Shown: positions 1-8,264, counted from the stretch's first letter. The stretch is 27,179 nt of DNA from an uncultured Acidimicrobiaceae bacterium (GCA_937868025.1 CALMLJ010000387.1:1-27179); one strand, 5' to 3'. The notes: generated by a model not told the origin, from the sequence alone. A program made the numbers and translations.

Positions 1-566
1 CCGGGTCGACGTGCATCAGCATCAACGACGAGGCGGCGCACGGCATCCCGTCGACCACGCGGCGACTGCGCGACGGCGACCTGGTCAACATCGACGTGTC
101 GGCGGAGCTCGACGGCTACTGGACCGACACCGGCATCAGCGTCGCGGTGGGTTCGGTCACCCCGACCGCCCAACGACTGCTCGAGGCGACGAAGGCGGCG
201 CAACGCGACGCGATGCGCGCTGCACGCGCCGGCCGTCGGGTCAGCGACCTCGGTCGCGCCGTCGAGAAGCGGGCGCGTTCGGCGGGGTTCTCGGTGGTCG
301 AGAACCTGTGCGGGCACGGCGTCGGCCGGCACATCCACGAGGAGCCGTCCATTCCGAACGTCGAGCAGCGTGGTGACCGCACCAAGTTGTGGGAAGGGCT
401 CGTGATCGCCATCGAACCGTTCCTGTCGACTGGTGCGACGTTCGTGATGGAGGATCCCGACGGGTGGACCCTCCGCACACCCGACTGCAGCCTGACGGCG
501 CAGTTCGAGCACACCGTGGTGGTCACCCGCGGCGAGCCGCTGGTGTTGACCGCATCGGCGGCCTGA
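1..566 (+). CDS. map: Type I methionine aminopeptidase, C-terminal part (5' end outside window)
   Basis: Removes the initiator methionine from nascent proteins in the cytoplasm using a two-metal centre. The frame is open from base 3, so the N-terminus lies off the left edge. The window starts inside the signature CISINDEAAHGIP. All five family metal ligands are visible in order: Asp in LVNIDVS, Asp in WTDTG, His in GHGVGRHIHE, Glu in IAIEPF, and Glu in QFEHTVVV near the end. The reading frame stops at 564-566 after a normal-looking C-terminus, so only the 5' end is missing. It converges on the rhomboid gene, with 9 bp between the two stop codons. Identification from motifs is firm; which of several possible map paralogues it is cannot be told. 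Confidence 0.95.
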   Translation, partial: GSTCISINDEAAHGIPSTTRRLRDGDLVNIDVSAELDGYWTDTGISVAVGSVTPTAQRLLEATKAAQRDAMRAARAGRRVSDLGRAVEKRARSAGFSVVENLCGHGVGRHIHEEPSIPNVEQRGDRTKLWEGLVIAIEPFLSTGATFVMEDPDGWTLRTPDCSLTAQFEHTVVVTRGEPLVLTASAA

Positions 567-575
567 CTCGGCTCC

Positions 576-1172
576 TCAGTCGGTCTCGGAGGGATCCGGC
601 CGCTGCCCGACGAGCATGGCGAACGCCAGTCCGGCGATCGCGCCGAACAGGTGGCCTTCCCACGACACTCCACTTCGGGGCACGAATCCGAAGATCAGCC
701 CGCCGTAGACGACGACGGCGATGATCGCGGTGACGATCGCCGTGAGGTTGCGGCGGACGAACGCCGATCCGATGAGGTAGCCGAAGTACCCGAACACGAG
801 GCCGCTGGCGCCGATGTGGTTCGCCGTGCGACCGAGCAGCCACGTGAGCGCGCCGCCGACGACGATCACGAAGACGGTCACCTGGATCCAGCGGATCCGG
901 CCGTGGGCGACCACCAGGCCACCCAGCACGAGGAACGGGATGCTGTTGGCGAGGAGGTGAGCGAACCCGCTGTGGAGGAACGGGGACCAGACGATCCCGA
1001 GGAGTCCGTCGAGGTGCCGGGGGTGGATGCCGTCGCCTTCGAAGCGGTCGTTCAACGCCACCTCGTCGACGAGCTGCACGAGCCACATCAGCGCCAGGGT
1101 GCCAACGAGGAGCACCAGGCCCGATCGTCGCCAGTCCGGTCGGAGGGAGGGGCGTTCGACCGTGTTCGTCAT
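576..1172 (-). CDS. Rhomboid family intramembrane serine protease
   Basis: Predicted membrane serine protease of 198 residues that would cleave transmembrane substrates within the bilayer. Catalytic Ser is in GASGLVFG (S123) and the partner His is in WEGHLFGAIAG (H174), a spacing normal for rhomboids. The upstream HLLAN (H72, N76) matches the conserved HxxxN of TM2. About six hydrophobic segments are visible: residues 18-34, 74-90, 96-113, 120-138, 142-163 and 174-189. The ATG at 1172 is the only sensible start because the next candidates fall inside TM1. It has no clear Shine-Dalgarno and is preceded directly by a strong hairpin (1174-1203). It lies downstream of the lipoprotein gene on the same strand, 68 bp away. 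Substrate unknown. Confidence 0.9.
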   Translation of the reverse strand: MTNTVERPSLRPDWRRSGLVLLVGTLALMWLVQLVDEVALNDRFEGDGIHPRHLDGLLGIVWSPFLHSGFAHLLANSIPFLVLGGLVVAHGRIRWIQVTVFVIVVGGALTWLLGRTANHIGASGLVFGYFGYLIGSAFVRRNLTAIVTAIIAVVVYGGLIFGFVPRSGVSWEGHLFGAIAGLAFAMLVGQRPDPSETD

Positions 1173-1173
1173 C

Positions 1174-1203
1174 GGGCCCAGCGTCGCACGCGACGCCGGG
1201 CCC
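1174..1203 (-). promoter_or_regulatory. Strong hairpin abutting the rhomboid start codon
   Basis: Two nested perfect stems: GGGCCC (1174-1179) with GGGCCC (1198-1203), and GCGTCG (1181-1186) with CGACGC (1191-1196), one mismatched base pair between them and a CACG loop. The base of the stem is one base from the ATG at 1172. No T-tract follows. It may terminate the upstream lipoprotein transcript, occlude rhomboid translation, or both. Confidence 0.55.
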
Positions 1204-1240
1204 GTCGATGCACCCAGGGGTGCTGTTCAGCACTCGCCGG

Positions 1241-3145
1241 TCAGGAGACCGGCGTCGAGCAGGAGATCGTGCCGGAGCGGATGGCGTTGCCGTCGGTGTT
1301 GTTGTCGTCGGACCAGAACGCCGGCTTGCGGTCGGCGACGCACTCGGTGGCGGCGGCGATGGCGAAGCCCTCGTTGTTGATGTTCGGCATCGACGACGGG
1401 CGGTCGTAGATCGCGCCGGGTGTGTACGCCCCGGAGGCGTTGACGCCGAGCACCGTCGAGCGACCCTGGCAGCCGTCATCACACACGGCCCACAGGTTCT
1501 CGAGGTCGCGGTCGTACTGCAGGTCCATCACGCCCGTGAATCCGGAGCTGATGGTGGCGACCTTGGTGAAGCCACCGCCGACGAGGTCGAGTGCGTAGGC
1601 GTACACCGTGCCGTTGGCCTCGAGTCCGATGAAGAACAGGCCGTCACCGTGGTTGGCGTAGGTGGCGGGGTTGTACGCGGTCCCGGTGACCTGATCGACG
1701 AAACCTTCCGAGACGAGCTCGGTGTCGGGGACCCAGGTGATCGCTTCCATGCCGAGGTTGGGTCCGACGACGGGGAGGTCGGCGGTGAGGTTCCACTCGT
1801 TGGTGGCGGTCAGCGACGTGCCGGCGGTGTTCGGGTCGAAGCGGAGGATGCTGTTGCGACTCACGCCGTTCGCGTCGTTGTTGCGTTCGGTGGCGACGAA
1901 GATGCCGCCGGCCGACCCGGCGCCGGTGAACGTGACGCCCTCGGCGTCGGGGTTGCCGAGGCCGTTGGGGTAGCGGAGGGCCTTGCCGGTGGCCCAGTCG
2001 CCGGAGTCGGGCGCCCAGGTGGTGCCGTCGGAGACGAGACGGTGGAGCGTGCCGGGTCCGTTCCTCACGGCCCAGAGCGTGCCGGGGGTTGCCGTTCCGG
2101 AACCCTCGTAGATCATGCCACTCATGTTCGTGCCGAAGGTGCCGGCGACGTCGACGGTCTGGATGGCAGAGCCACCGGGCCACGGGGTCGTGGTGGGTCC
2201 GACGACGCAGGCGTTTGCGGCGCCCTTCGTCGAGCTCGTTGCACCGAAGGTGCCGGTTCCGTCCGGGCAGCGGCCCCAGGTGAGCGCGGCGTGGGCGGTC
2301 CAGCTGTAGCTGTCCACGATGGTGCCGGTGGTGTCGAACACCCGCGCCGAGTCGGCGCTACCGAGTCCGAAGCCGAGGGCGGATTCTTCGACGATGTAGT
2401 AGCCGCCCGCCGCGATGACGGTGCCGGAGGGGATGGTTGCGGGGGTGTGGGTGTCGTCGTTGTCGAGCACGGTCCAGCCCGAGATGTCGGCGGCGTTGGC
2501 CCCGGTGTTGATCAGCTCGATCCAGTCGCCGGGGGTCCCGCCGCTGGACTCGACCTCGTTGACCTTCACGGTGGTCGCCGCGGTCTGGCAGAGGTTTGCC
2601 GAGCCCTTGGTGGACGAGGCGGTCGTGGCGAAGGCACCCGTGCCGTTGGGGCAACGGCCGTAGGTCGACGACGCGTGGGCCGTCCACGAGTACGAGTCGA
2701 CGGTGCCACCGCTGTTGGCCAGCGTGGCCGAGTCGGCGCCGCCGAGCCCGAAGCCCAGCAGCGACTCCTCGACGACGTAGTAGCCGCCGGCGGGAATCAC
2801 GGTCCCGGCGGGGAGGGCCGCAGGGGTGTGGGTGATGTCGTTGTCGACGACGGTCCACCCCGAGACGTCGGCGGCGTCGGGGCCGAGGTTGATCAGTTCG
2901 ACCCAGTCGCCGGGGGTTCCGCCGCTGGACTCGATCTCGTTGATCTTCACGGTGAACACCGGCGCCGGGGCCGTCGTGGTGGTGGTGGACGTCGTCGTCG
3001 AGGTGGTGGTGGTGGTGGACGTCGTCGTGGTGGTCGTCTCGGTCGGTGGCAGGGGCTGGGGGTCGGGGAAACAGCCGGACAGTGCAACCACGGCGGTGAG
3101 GGCAACGAGGCCTCCCGCGAGGCTGCGGCGCAGATCGATGGACAT
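1241..3145 (-). CDS. Lipoprotein with Thr-rich linker, two lamin-tail (LTD) domains and a propeller-like C-terminal domain
   Basis: Predicted secreted lipoprotein of 634 residues. The N-terminus is a lipoprotein signal peptide with lipobox LSGC (Cys25). A Thr/Ser-rich linker follows (about residues 35-59), a likely wall-spanning spacer. Two LTD domains come next (about 64-187 and 190-312), each with INEIESSGGTPGDWVEL-type openings, SGWTV, AGGYYVVEE and SYSWTAH; they are near-copies of each other. The remainder (about 315-634) has repeated LWAV, GIFVATERN, GLFFIGLE and LWAVCDD strands, suggesting a beta-propeller or phytase-like esterase fold. A good AAGGGA ribosome site precedes the ATG at 3145. 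LTD domains often occur in bacterial surface proteins, sometimes with nucleases or phosphatases; no catalytic motif was recognised here, so the role is unknown. Confidence 0.85.
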   Translation of the reverse strand: MSIDLRRSLAGGLVALTAVVALSGCFPDPQPLPPTETTTTTTSTTTTTSTTTSTTTTTAPAPVFTVKINEIESSGGTPGDWVELINLGPDAADVSGWTVVDNDITHTPAALPAGTVIPAGGYYVVEESLLGFGLGGADSATLANSGGTVDSYSWTAHASSTYGRCPNGTGAFATTASSTKGSANLCQTAATTVKVNEVESSGGTPGDWIELINTGANAADISGWTVLDNDDTHTPATIPSGTVIAAGGYYIVEESALGFGLGSADSARVFDTTGTIVDSYSWTAHAALTWGRCPDGTGTFGATSSTKGAANACVVGPTTTPWPGGSAIQTVDVAGTFGTNMSGMIYEGSGTATPGTLWAVRNGPGTLHRLVSDGTTWAPDSGDWATGKALRYPNGLGNPDAEGVTFTGAGSAGGIFVATERNNDANGVSRNSILRFDPNTAGTSLTATNEWNLTADLPVVGPNLGMEAITWVPDTELVSEGFVDQVTGTAYNPATYANHGDGLFFIGLEANGTVYAYALDLVGGGFTKVATISSGFTGVMDLQYDRDLENLWAVCDDGCQGRSTVLGVNASGAYTPGAIYDRPSSMPNINNEGFAIAAATECVADRKPAFWSDDNNTDGNAIRSGTISCSTPVS

Positions 3146-3292
3146 TGGGGATCCCTTCAGCTGTCCTGCGGAGAGCAGGGGCGGTGATTGGGGCGAACCT
3201 ACGGATCGGGGTGGACCGCTCGGCGAACGTCAGGCCAACGGGCGTTGAAGCTTCGGCGAGCGGTCGGTGCGTTCGCGGACGAGACTGGGTCG

Positions 3293-3742
3293 GTGCCTGC
3301 CGCCTTCCAGTCCGATCGGAGCTGGCGATTCGAGGTGTCCCGGAACGATCTGTGGGAACGGATCAGCGCGACCGACGACTACCCGACCTGGTGGCCGTGG
3401 CTGCGGTCGTTCGACGCCGGCGACCCCATCGAGGTGGGAGCAACGTGGACGTGCGCGGTCTCACCCCCGCTTCCCTACATGGTCAGGTTCGCGATCCGCT
3501 TCGACCGGGTCGAGGCCGGCCGGTTGGTCGACACCACCGTCACCGGCGACGTCGAGGGGACGGCCAGGTTGACCCTGGAGGACCACCCCGAGGGCTCGAG
3601 CGCCCGGCTGGTGTCGGCACTTCGCCCGGCCAATCCGTTGCTGCGTGGGTTCGGCATGGTGGCTCGACCGTTGGTGGAGTACGGGCACGACTGGATCCTG
3701 GACGAGGGTCGGAGGCAGTTCGTCGAGCGGGCGTTCCCGTGA
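3293..3742 (+). CDS. SRPBCC (polyketide cyclase/START-like) family protein
   Basis: Predicted small ligand-binding protein of about 149 residues. Typical SRPBCC features are seen: an opening strand SWRFEVSRNDLWERIS followed by DDYPTWWPWL, then alternating beta strands (GATWTCAV, YMVRFAIRFDRV, RLVDTTVTGDV, GTARLTLEDH) and a long C-terminal helix (EYGHDWILDEGRRQFVER). GTG at 3293 is chosen because it places the first strand at the normal distance; the frame is open further upstream (a GTG at 3188), but that leader looks non-coding. The stop at 3740-3742 overlaps the GTG of the next gene by four bases, so the two are probably translationally coupled. Ligand unknown; members bind lipids or act in aromatic cyclisation. 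Confidence 0.8.
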   Translation: MPAAFQSDRSWRFEVSRNDLWERISATDDYPTWWPWLRSFDAGDPIEVGATWTCAVSPPLPYMVRFAIRFDRVEAGRLVDTTVTGDVEGTARLTLEDHPEGSSARLVSALRPANPLLRGFGMVARPLVEYGHDWILDEGRRQFVERAFP

Positions 3743-4176
3743 CGGTGTCGATCGGACCCGCGACCGCGGCCGACCTCCTCGACCTTCGGCGACAGGTGCT
3801 CCGTGACGGACGTGACGATCCGCCGAGTTCCCACGTGGCGGACGACGACCCCGATACGGTCCACCTCGCGGCGCGCGACGGATCGGGCGGGGTCGTCGGC
3901 TGTGTGTCCCTCGTACGCGATTCTCGGCGGTTCGGCGACGTCGATGTCGACGTCCATCTGGTCCTGATGGCGGTGGCGTTCGAACGGCAGGGCGAGCGCA
4001 TCGGTGAGCTCCTCATCACGGCCGCCCAGGCAGTGGTGTCGGGCGACGGCCCGCGCATCTGGGCGGCGGCTCGGAGTACCGCGCTCGGCTTCTACGAGCG
4101 GTGTGGCTTCCGGGCGGTCGGTGATGAGTTCGTGGGGGCCATGGACCTCCCGCACCGCCTGGTGGTGTGGCCCTGA
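3739..4176 (+). CDS. GNAT family N-acetyltransferase
   Basis: Predicted acetyl-CoA dependent N-acetyltransferase of 145 residues. The fold order fits GNAT: N-terminal VSIGPATAADLLDLRRQVL, central strand GVVGCVSLV, a motif A strand-helix HLVLMAVAFERQGERIGELL, and the late ALGFYERCGFRAVGDEF that is the usual GNAT motif B. The pyrophosphate loop reads RQGERIG where RQGxGIG is commoner, so one glycine is replaced by arginine. The start is the GTG at 3739, overlapping the previous stop (GTGA). The SRPBCC gene and this gene look like a two-gene unit. Substrate cannot be inferred. Confidence 0.85.
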   Translation: MTVSIGPATAADLLDLRRQVLRDGRDDPPSSHVADDDPDTVHLAARDGSGGVVGCVSLVRDSRRFGDVDVDVHLVLMAVAFERQGERIGELLITAAQAVVSGDGPRIWAAARSTALGFYERCGFRAVGDEFVGAMDLPHRLVVWP

Positions 4177-4199
4177 GCGTCGAGGTCCTACCCTTCGGC

Positions 4200-4709
4200 A
4201 TGGCTGTGATCCGGGACGCGACCGACGCCGACCTGTCGGCGGTCACTGCGTTGAGCAACGCGCTGATCGACACGACGACGACGACGTGGACCGAGCGTCA
4301 CGAGACGGTCGACGAGCGACGGGCATGGCTCCGCAAGCAGGAGAGTGCCGGCTATCCGCTGCTCGTGGCCGAGGACTCGGCGGGTGACCTGGTCGGATTC
4401 GCGACGTTCGGCGACTTCCGCGACATCACCAAGTGGCCCGGGTACCGGTTCGTCGTCGAGCACACCGTGCACGTGCGTGGCGATCAGCAGGGAACGGGCG
4501 TGGGTCGGGCGCTGATGGAGGAGCTGTTCGATCGGGCTCGTCGGCTCGGCAAGACCCAGATGATCGCCGGCATCGACGGGACGAACGAGGGCTCGATCCG
4601 GTTCCACGAGCGGCTCGGATTCGTCGAGGTCGCCCGGATGCCGAGCATCGGCTTCAAGCACAACACGTGGCTCGACCTCGTGCTGATGCAGCGGGCGCTC
4701 GTCGACTGA
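4200..4709 (+). CDS. GNAT N-acetyltransferase, phosphinothricin/methionine-sulfoximine acetyltransferase-like
   Basis: Predicted 169-residue acetyltransferase close in layout to the PAT/MddA group that acetylates phosphinothricin, methionine sulfone or related amino-acid analogues. Evidence: opening VIRDATDADL, TTTTTWTERHETVDER (the usual place of the ExR-type substrate helix), GYPLLVAED, then YRFVVEHTVHV, the acetyl-CoA loop QQGTGVG (96-102), and the ending GSIRFHERLGFVEVARM. ATG at 4200 gives the family length; a GTG at 4167 is also in frame but would overlap the previous gene by 10 bases. A GAGG sequence lies about 10 bases upstream of the ATG. Actual substrate not determined; resistance to an antibiotic is not implied. 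Confidence 0.85.
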   Translation: MAVIRDATDADLSAVTALSNALIDTTTTTWTERHETVDERRAWLRKQESAGYPLLVAEDSAGDLVGFATFGDFRDITKWPGYRFVVEHTVHVRGDQQGTGVGRALMEELFDRARRLGKTQMIAGIDGTNEGSIRFHERLGFVEVARMPSIGFKHNTWLDLVLMQRALVD

Positions 4710-4756
4710 TGGACGGGACCGTCCCGGTCCGAAATTGCTCGGGATAGCTTCGGGCA

Positions 4757-6268
4757 ATGGGACGTGAGGTGGTGACGGGGTACTGCTGGCCGGAGTCGGC
4801 CGTGGGCGGTGAGCAGGTGGGGCTCCACATGTCGTCGTCGGGCGGGCGACCGGTACGGGTCGAGGTGGCACGGATCGGCGCCGACCGCGAGGTCGTGGTC
4901 GATGTCGATGCCGTGGAGACCGGGGAGCACGAGACGCCGAAGGATGCTGCGGCGACGGGCTGCGGTTGGCCGGTGGCGCTCTCGATCGACGTCGACCCGA
5001 CGTGGCGATCGGGTTACTACGAGGTCGTGATGGAGATCGACGTCGGTGACAAGGTGCGTCGCGACCGTGCGTTCTTCGTCGTGCGACCGTCGGACGACGC
5101 GCGCCTCGTGTTGGCGCTCGCGACGAACACGTGGCACGCCTACAACGACTTCGGCGGGCCGAACCTGTACACCGGCGGCACACGGGTCTCGATGCAGCGA
5201 CCGATGGCCCCGGGGTACCTCTACAAGCCACCCGGCAAGGGGCGACGTGTCACGGGGACGGGCGCTCCCGATCCGCAGAACGCCGCGCACGTCGGGTACC
5301 TGATGCTCAACCATCTCTCGGGCTATGCCGGATCCGCAGGGTGGCCCGACTGGGAGCTGCCGTTCATCGAGTGGGCCGAGCGAGCCGGCTTCGAGATTGC
5401 GGTGTGTACCAATGCCGATCTCGAACACCACCCCGAGGTGCTCGACGGCGCCCGGCTCTACCTGTCGGTCGGTCACGACGAGTACTGGTCGGCCGGCATG
5501 CGCGACACCGTCGAAGCGTTCATCGGTCGCGGCGGCAACGCCGCGTTCTTCTCCGGCAACACGTCATTGTGGCAGGTGCGCATCGAGGGTGACGACCACG
5601 ACGTGATGGTGGGCTACAAGGGGTTCTTCAAGGACGACCCGGTGCTGGGCACCGACCGGGAGCCGGAGGTCACGACGTTCTGGTCCGACGTGCTCGTCGG
5701 GCGTCCCGAGAACCTGATGACCGGCGTGTCGTTCACCCGTGGTGGGTATCACCGCATCGGACGCAACGTCTCGTCGGGCCTCGGCGGCTACACCGTGCAC
5801 CGTGCCGACCACTGGATCTTCGAGGGAACCGGTCTCGGCTACGGCGACGTCCTCGGGGTGGACGCCACGGTGGTCGGCTACGAATGCGACGGGTGCGTGT
5901 TCACGTATCGGGACGGGCTGCCCTACGCCACCGGCGAGGACGGGACGCCGTCGACGTTCGAGATCCTCGGAACGTGTCCGACCCAGCACTTCACGCGTGA
6001 GACCGCCCCGCGTCCGCCGAAGCCGGGCGAGCCGAGCGAGCTGGAGTACATCGCCTCGCGGGTGTTCGGCACCCGTGAGCCCGAGGCGATGGACCGCATT
6101 CGGCACGGCCATGCGGTCTTGGGTGCGTACACGAACGACGCCGGCGCGACGGTGGTGACGTCGGGGTCGACCGACTGGGCGCACGGCCTCGCAGCGCGGG
6201 ACCCACAGATCGAGCAGATCACGCGCAACGTGCTCGGTCGTCTAGGTGGCGACGGGAGCGAGGGGTGA
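4757..6268 (+). CDS. N,N-dimethylformamidase beta-subunit-like protein
   Basis: Predicted 503-residue protein resembling the large subunit of N,N-dimethylformamidase. Typical stretches are LVLALATNTWHAYNDFGG, LPFIEWAERAGFEIAVCTNADLE, LYLSVGHDEYWSAGMRD, GGNAAFFSGNTSLWQVR and GSTDWAHGL near the end. The first ~115 residues form a separate beta-rich domain. Characterised dimethylformamidases bind iron through two Tyr and one Glu and need a small alpha subunit; no small-subunit gene is adjacent, and the real reaction may differ. The stop overlaps the GTG of the acyltransferase gene (GTGA at 6265-6268), suggesting coupled translation. There is no obvious ribosome site before ATG 4757. Family call good, substrate unknown. 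Confidence 0.8.
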   Translation: MGREVVTGYCWPESAVGGEQVGLHMSSSGGRPVRVEVARIGADREVVVDVDAVETGEHETPKDAAATGCGWPVALSIDVDPTWRSGYYEVVMEIDVGDKVRRDRAFFVVRPSDDARLVLALATNTWHAYNDFGGPNLYTGGTRVSMQRPMAPGYLYKPPGKGRRVTGTGAPDPQNAAHVGYLMLNHLSGYAGSAGWPDWELPFIEWAERAGFEIAVCTNADLEHHPEVLDGARLYLSVGHDEYWSAGMRDTVEAFIGRGGNAAFFSGNTSLWQVRIEGDDHDVMVGYKGFFKDDPVLGTDREPEVTTFWSDVLVGRPENLMTGVSFTRGGYHRIGRNVSSGLGGYTVHRADHWIFEGTGLGYGDVLGVDATVVGYECDGCVFTYRDGLPYATGEDGTPSTFEILGTCPTQHFTRETAPRPPKPGEPSELEYIASRVFGTREPEAMDRIRHGHAVLGAYTNDAGATVVTSGSTDWAHGLAARDPQIEQITRNVLGRLGGDGSEG

Positions 6269-7041
6269 GCGCGAACTGGCGGCACCCGGGCCGGACCGGG
6301 GCGATCATCTACGCGCTGCTCGCGGCGGTGTTCGGCGGGCTCGTCACGGCGACGAGCCGCTTGCAGGTGGAGCGCCAACGCGGCCGCGCCGAGGTGGCGC
6401 GCCGTCTTCCCGACGGGGCGGTCATCGTGATCTCCAACCACACGAGCTACGCCGACGGTGTGCTCTTGGTGCTGGCGTGTCGTCGGCAGGGCCGGTCGTT
6501 GCGGATGTTGGCGACGGCGGGGGTGTTCAAGGTGCCCGTCGTCGGGTGGCTCGGTCGACGTCTCGGCTTCATCCCGGTGTCGCGGGGCACGAAGGACGCG
6601 GCGGGTTCGCTCGATGCTGCGGTCGAGGCGCTGTCGCATGGCGAGGCGGTCGGCTTGTACCCCGAGGGTCGGCTCACGCGTGACCCGGCGATGTGGCCGG
6701 AGCGGGCGAAGACGGGCGCGGTCCGGTTGGCCTTGCGGAGTGGTGCGCCGATCGTGCCCGTCGCGATGGTCGGCGCGCACGAGGTGGTCGGTCGGCGGCG
6801 GATCCTGCTGCGGCTGATGGCGAACGTGATCCGCCGTCCGCGCGTCGAGGTGAGGATCGGTGCGCCGATCGATGCCCTGGGCCTCGCCGGTGGGGTGACC
6901 GACCCGCCGCCGGACGTGGTCCGCGAGATTGCCGATTCGACGATGGCTGAGCTGATCGAGCTCGTGGCCGAGCTGCGAGGCGAGGAGCCCGAACACCCCA
7001 CGGGTGTGCCTCGTTGCGAGGATTCGCCGCCCCAGCCCTGA
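6265..7041 (+). CDS. Lysophospholipid acyltransferase (PlsC/LPLAT family)
   Basis: Predicted membrane-associated acyltransferase of 258 residues, probably acting in phospholipid or glycolipid synthesis. The catalytic NHTSYAD (H59, D64) fits the HxxxxD box, and LYPEGRLTRD (about 131-140) fits the acceptor-binding EGR/EGT motif. KVPVVGWLGRRLGFIPVSRG between them is the expected middle motif, and APIVPVAMVG is the expected fourth. One hydrophobic N-terminal stretch (about 12-30) may anchor it. It begins with a GTG overlapping the stop of the dimethylformamidase-like gene. The C-terminal 20 residues are acidic and low in conservation. The family also contains members acting on other acyl acceptors, so glycerol-3-phosphate metabolism is only the default. 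Confidence 0.88.
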   Translation: MSANWRHPGRTGAIIYALLAAVFGGLVTATSRLQVERQRGRAEVARRLPDGAVIVISNHTSYADGVLLVLACRRQGRSLRMLATAGVFKVPVVGWLGRRLGFIPVSRGTKDAAGSLDAAVEALSHGEAVGLYPEGRLTRDPAMWPERAKTGAVRLALRSGAPIVPVAMVGAHEVVGRRRILLRLMANVIRRPRVEVRIGAPIDALGLAGGVTDPPPDVVREIADSTMAELIELVAELRGEEPEHPTGVPRCEDSPPQP

Positions 7042-7122
7042 GCAGGGAAACCCGCCCGAATCAGGGCAAATGCCCACCCGAATCACTTGCTGTCGCCACA
7101 TGGTGCGAGGTACGTTCACGTC

Positions 7123-8238
7123 ATGCGCTGGAGAACGTTCACAACAATTGCCACTGTCCTCAGCGGGTTCGCCGTCACCCTTGCCGGCTGCACCCCAACG
7201 AACACGGCCCCGCCGTCGATCACCACGTCCGACGTCTCGGTCGTCGTCACGCCGGCGGCCGACCAGTCGGCGCCCTGTCTCGATTCGGACTCGGCGTTGA
7301 ACACGTTCGCCAACTCCGACGCCACGTCGTTCGTGGTCACGATCAACGTGATCGCGCCGCTCTGCACGCCGCTCGATGCCAAGGCCGTCATCTACGCGAT
7401 GCCGAACAACGGCCAGGCGTGGCCGCAGGAGCTGTTCAAGGTGGTGCCGTTCACCTTGAGCCAGGCCGGCACGGTCACCGTGACGTTCACGAAGGGCTGC
7501 GGTGCGGTGCAGTTCGACGTGCTGACCGGCTCGACGCCGCAGACGATCGACAACCCGCTGCAGCACGGTCAGCTCATCGACCCCGTCGCTGCCCAGCAGT
7601 GGTTCGGTGCTCCGTGCCCGACGGGCACCACGACCACGACCGAGGCGACCACGTCGACGACCTCGTCCACCTCGACGACCACCGAGCCGACGACGACCAC
7701 CACGTCAACGTCGACCACCACCACGGAGCCGCCGACGACGACCACCACGTCCACGACCTCGACGACCTCGACGACGACGACCACCTCGACCACGGTGCCG
7801 CCGACGACGACCACGACGTCCACCACCACCACGACGGCTCCGCCGCTCCTGCCCCTCGTCTACACGGGCGTGGCCGACAAGACCGCCGGTTGCTACTCGG
7901 GTGCCGCCGGTGACGACACCTTCCACCAGGTGCTCGGCACGGATGGATACTGGGACTTCTACTTCCAGGGCTGCAGCGCTTTCGCCACCGAGACGATCGC
8001 TCTGGACGATCCGCCCGGCGGCCCGTTCGCCAATGCCTACGAGCCGCCGACCGGCTACAAGTGCCGCATGTCGATCGACGGTTCGGCTGACGGCCCGACC
8101 CCCTGGTACTCCGGTGCCGACCCACAGGTCGGTTCCGTTGCCGACACGGGTGGCCTGATCTTCTTCCAGTCGTCCTCGTCATGGAGTTCGGACTGGCCGA
8201 ACCCGACGACCTGGCGGATCACCTGCGATCCGATCTGA
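7123..8238 (+). CDS. Secreted lipoprotein with a long Thr-rich linker
   Basis: Predicted lipoprotein of 371 residues. ATG at 7123 gives a clean signal peptide (MRWR, then a hydrophobic core ending LAGC); the frame is open to 7087 but that leader is not signal-like. GAGGT lies about 11 bases upstream. The first globular part (about 30-165) has two Cys pairs and beta-rich sequence. A 70-residue Thr/Ser/Pro/Glu linker follows. The C-terminal part (about 245-371) carries GVADKTAGCYSG, FYFQGCSAF and YKCRMSIDG and ends WRITCDPI, probably disulfide-bonded. No enzymatic motif was recognised. It resembles in build, not in sequence, the lipoprotein at 1241-3145. A strong terminator-like hairpin follows. 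Confidence 0.8.
   Translation: MRWRTFTTIATVLSGFAVTLAGCTPTNTAPPSITTSDVSVVVTPAADQSAPCLDSDSALNTFANSDATSFVVTINVIAPLCTPLDAKAVIYAMPNNGQAWPQELFKVVPFTLSQAGTVTVTFTKGCGAVQFDVLTGSTPQTIDNPLQHGQLIDPVAAQQWFGAPCPTGTTTTTEATTSTTSSTSTTTEPTTTTTSTSTTTTEPPTTTTTSTTSTTSTTTTTSTTVPPTTTTTSTTTTTAPPLLPLVYTGVADKTAGCYSGAAGDDTFHQVLGTDGYWDFYFQGCSAFATETIALDDPPGGPFANAYEPPTGYKCRMSIDGSADGPTPWYSGADPQVGSVADTGGLIFFQSSSSWSSDWPNPTTWRITCDPI
7627..7836 (+). repeat. Low-complexity Thr-codon tract (ACC/ACG)
   Basis: Seventy codons encode almost only Thr with scattered Ser, Glu and Pro. The DNA is an imperfect ACC/ACG triplet repeat. It forms the extended linker of the lipoprotein and is likely length-variable between strains. A shorter one is in the minus-strand lipoprotein near 2970-3040. 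Confidence 0.8.
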
Positions 8239-8264
8239 GGCCGATGATCTGAGATCCGGCGTCG

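Noticed and set aside
523..1482. Minus-strand ORF of 319 codons across the rhomboid gene
   Set aside because: Out-of-frame Arg/Pro-rich reading spanning two real genes.
1208..3187. Long plus-strand ORF (659 codons) opposite the LTD lipoprotein
   Set aside because: Gly/Val/Arg-rich composition typical of antisense to a Thr-rich GC-biased gene; the minus strand has a signal peptide, ribosome site and domains.
4200..4709. Possible antibiotic resistance gene (phosphinothricin acetyltransferase)
   Set aside because: Family resemblance only; many such enzymes act on methionine analogues, and there is no resistance context.
5923..7566. Minus-strand ORF of 547 codons opposite PlsC
   Set aside because: Arg/His-rich shadow crossing three real plus-strand genes.
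7627..7836. Repeat tract considered as a CRISPR-like or satellite array
   Set aside because: It is simple triplet repetition of Thr codons in frame, with no spacers.
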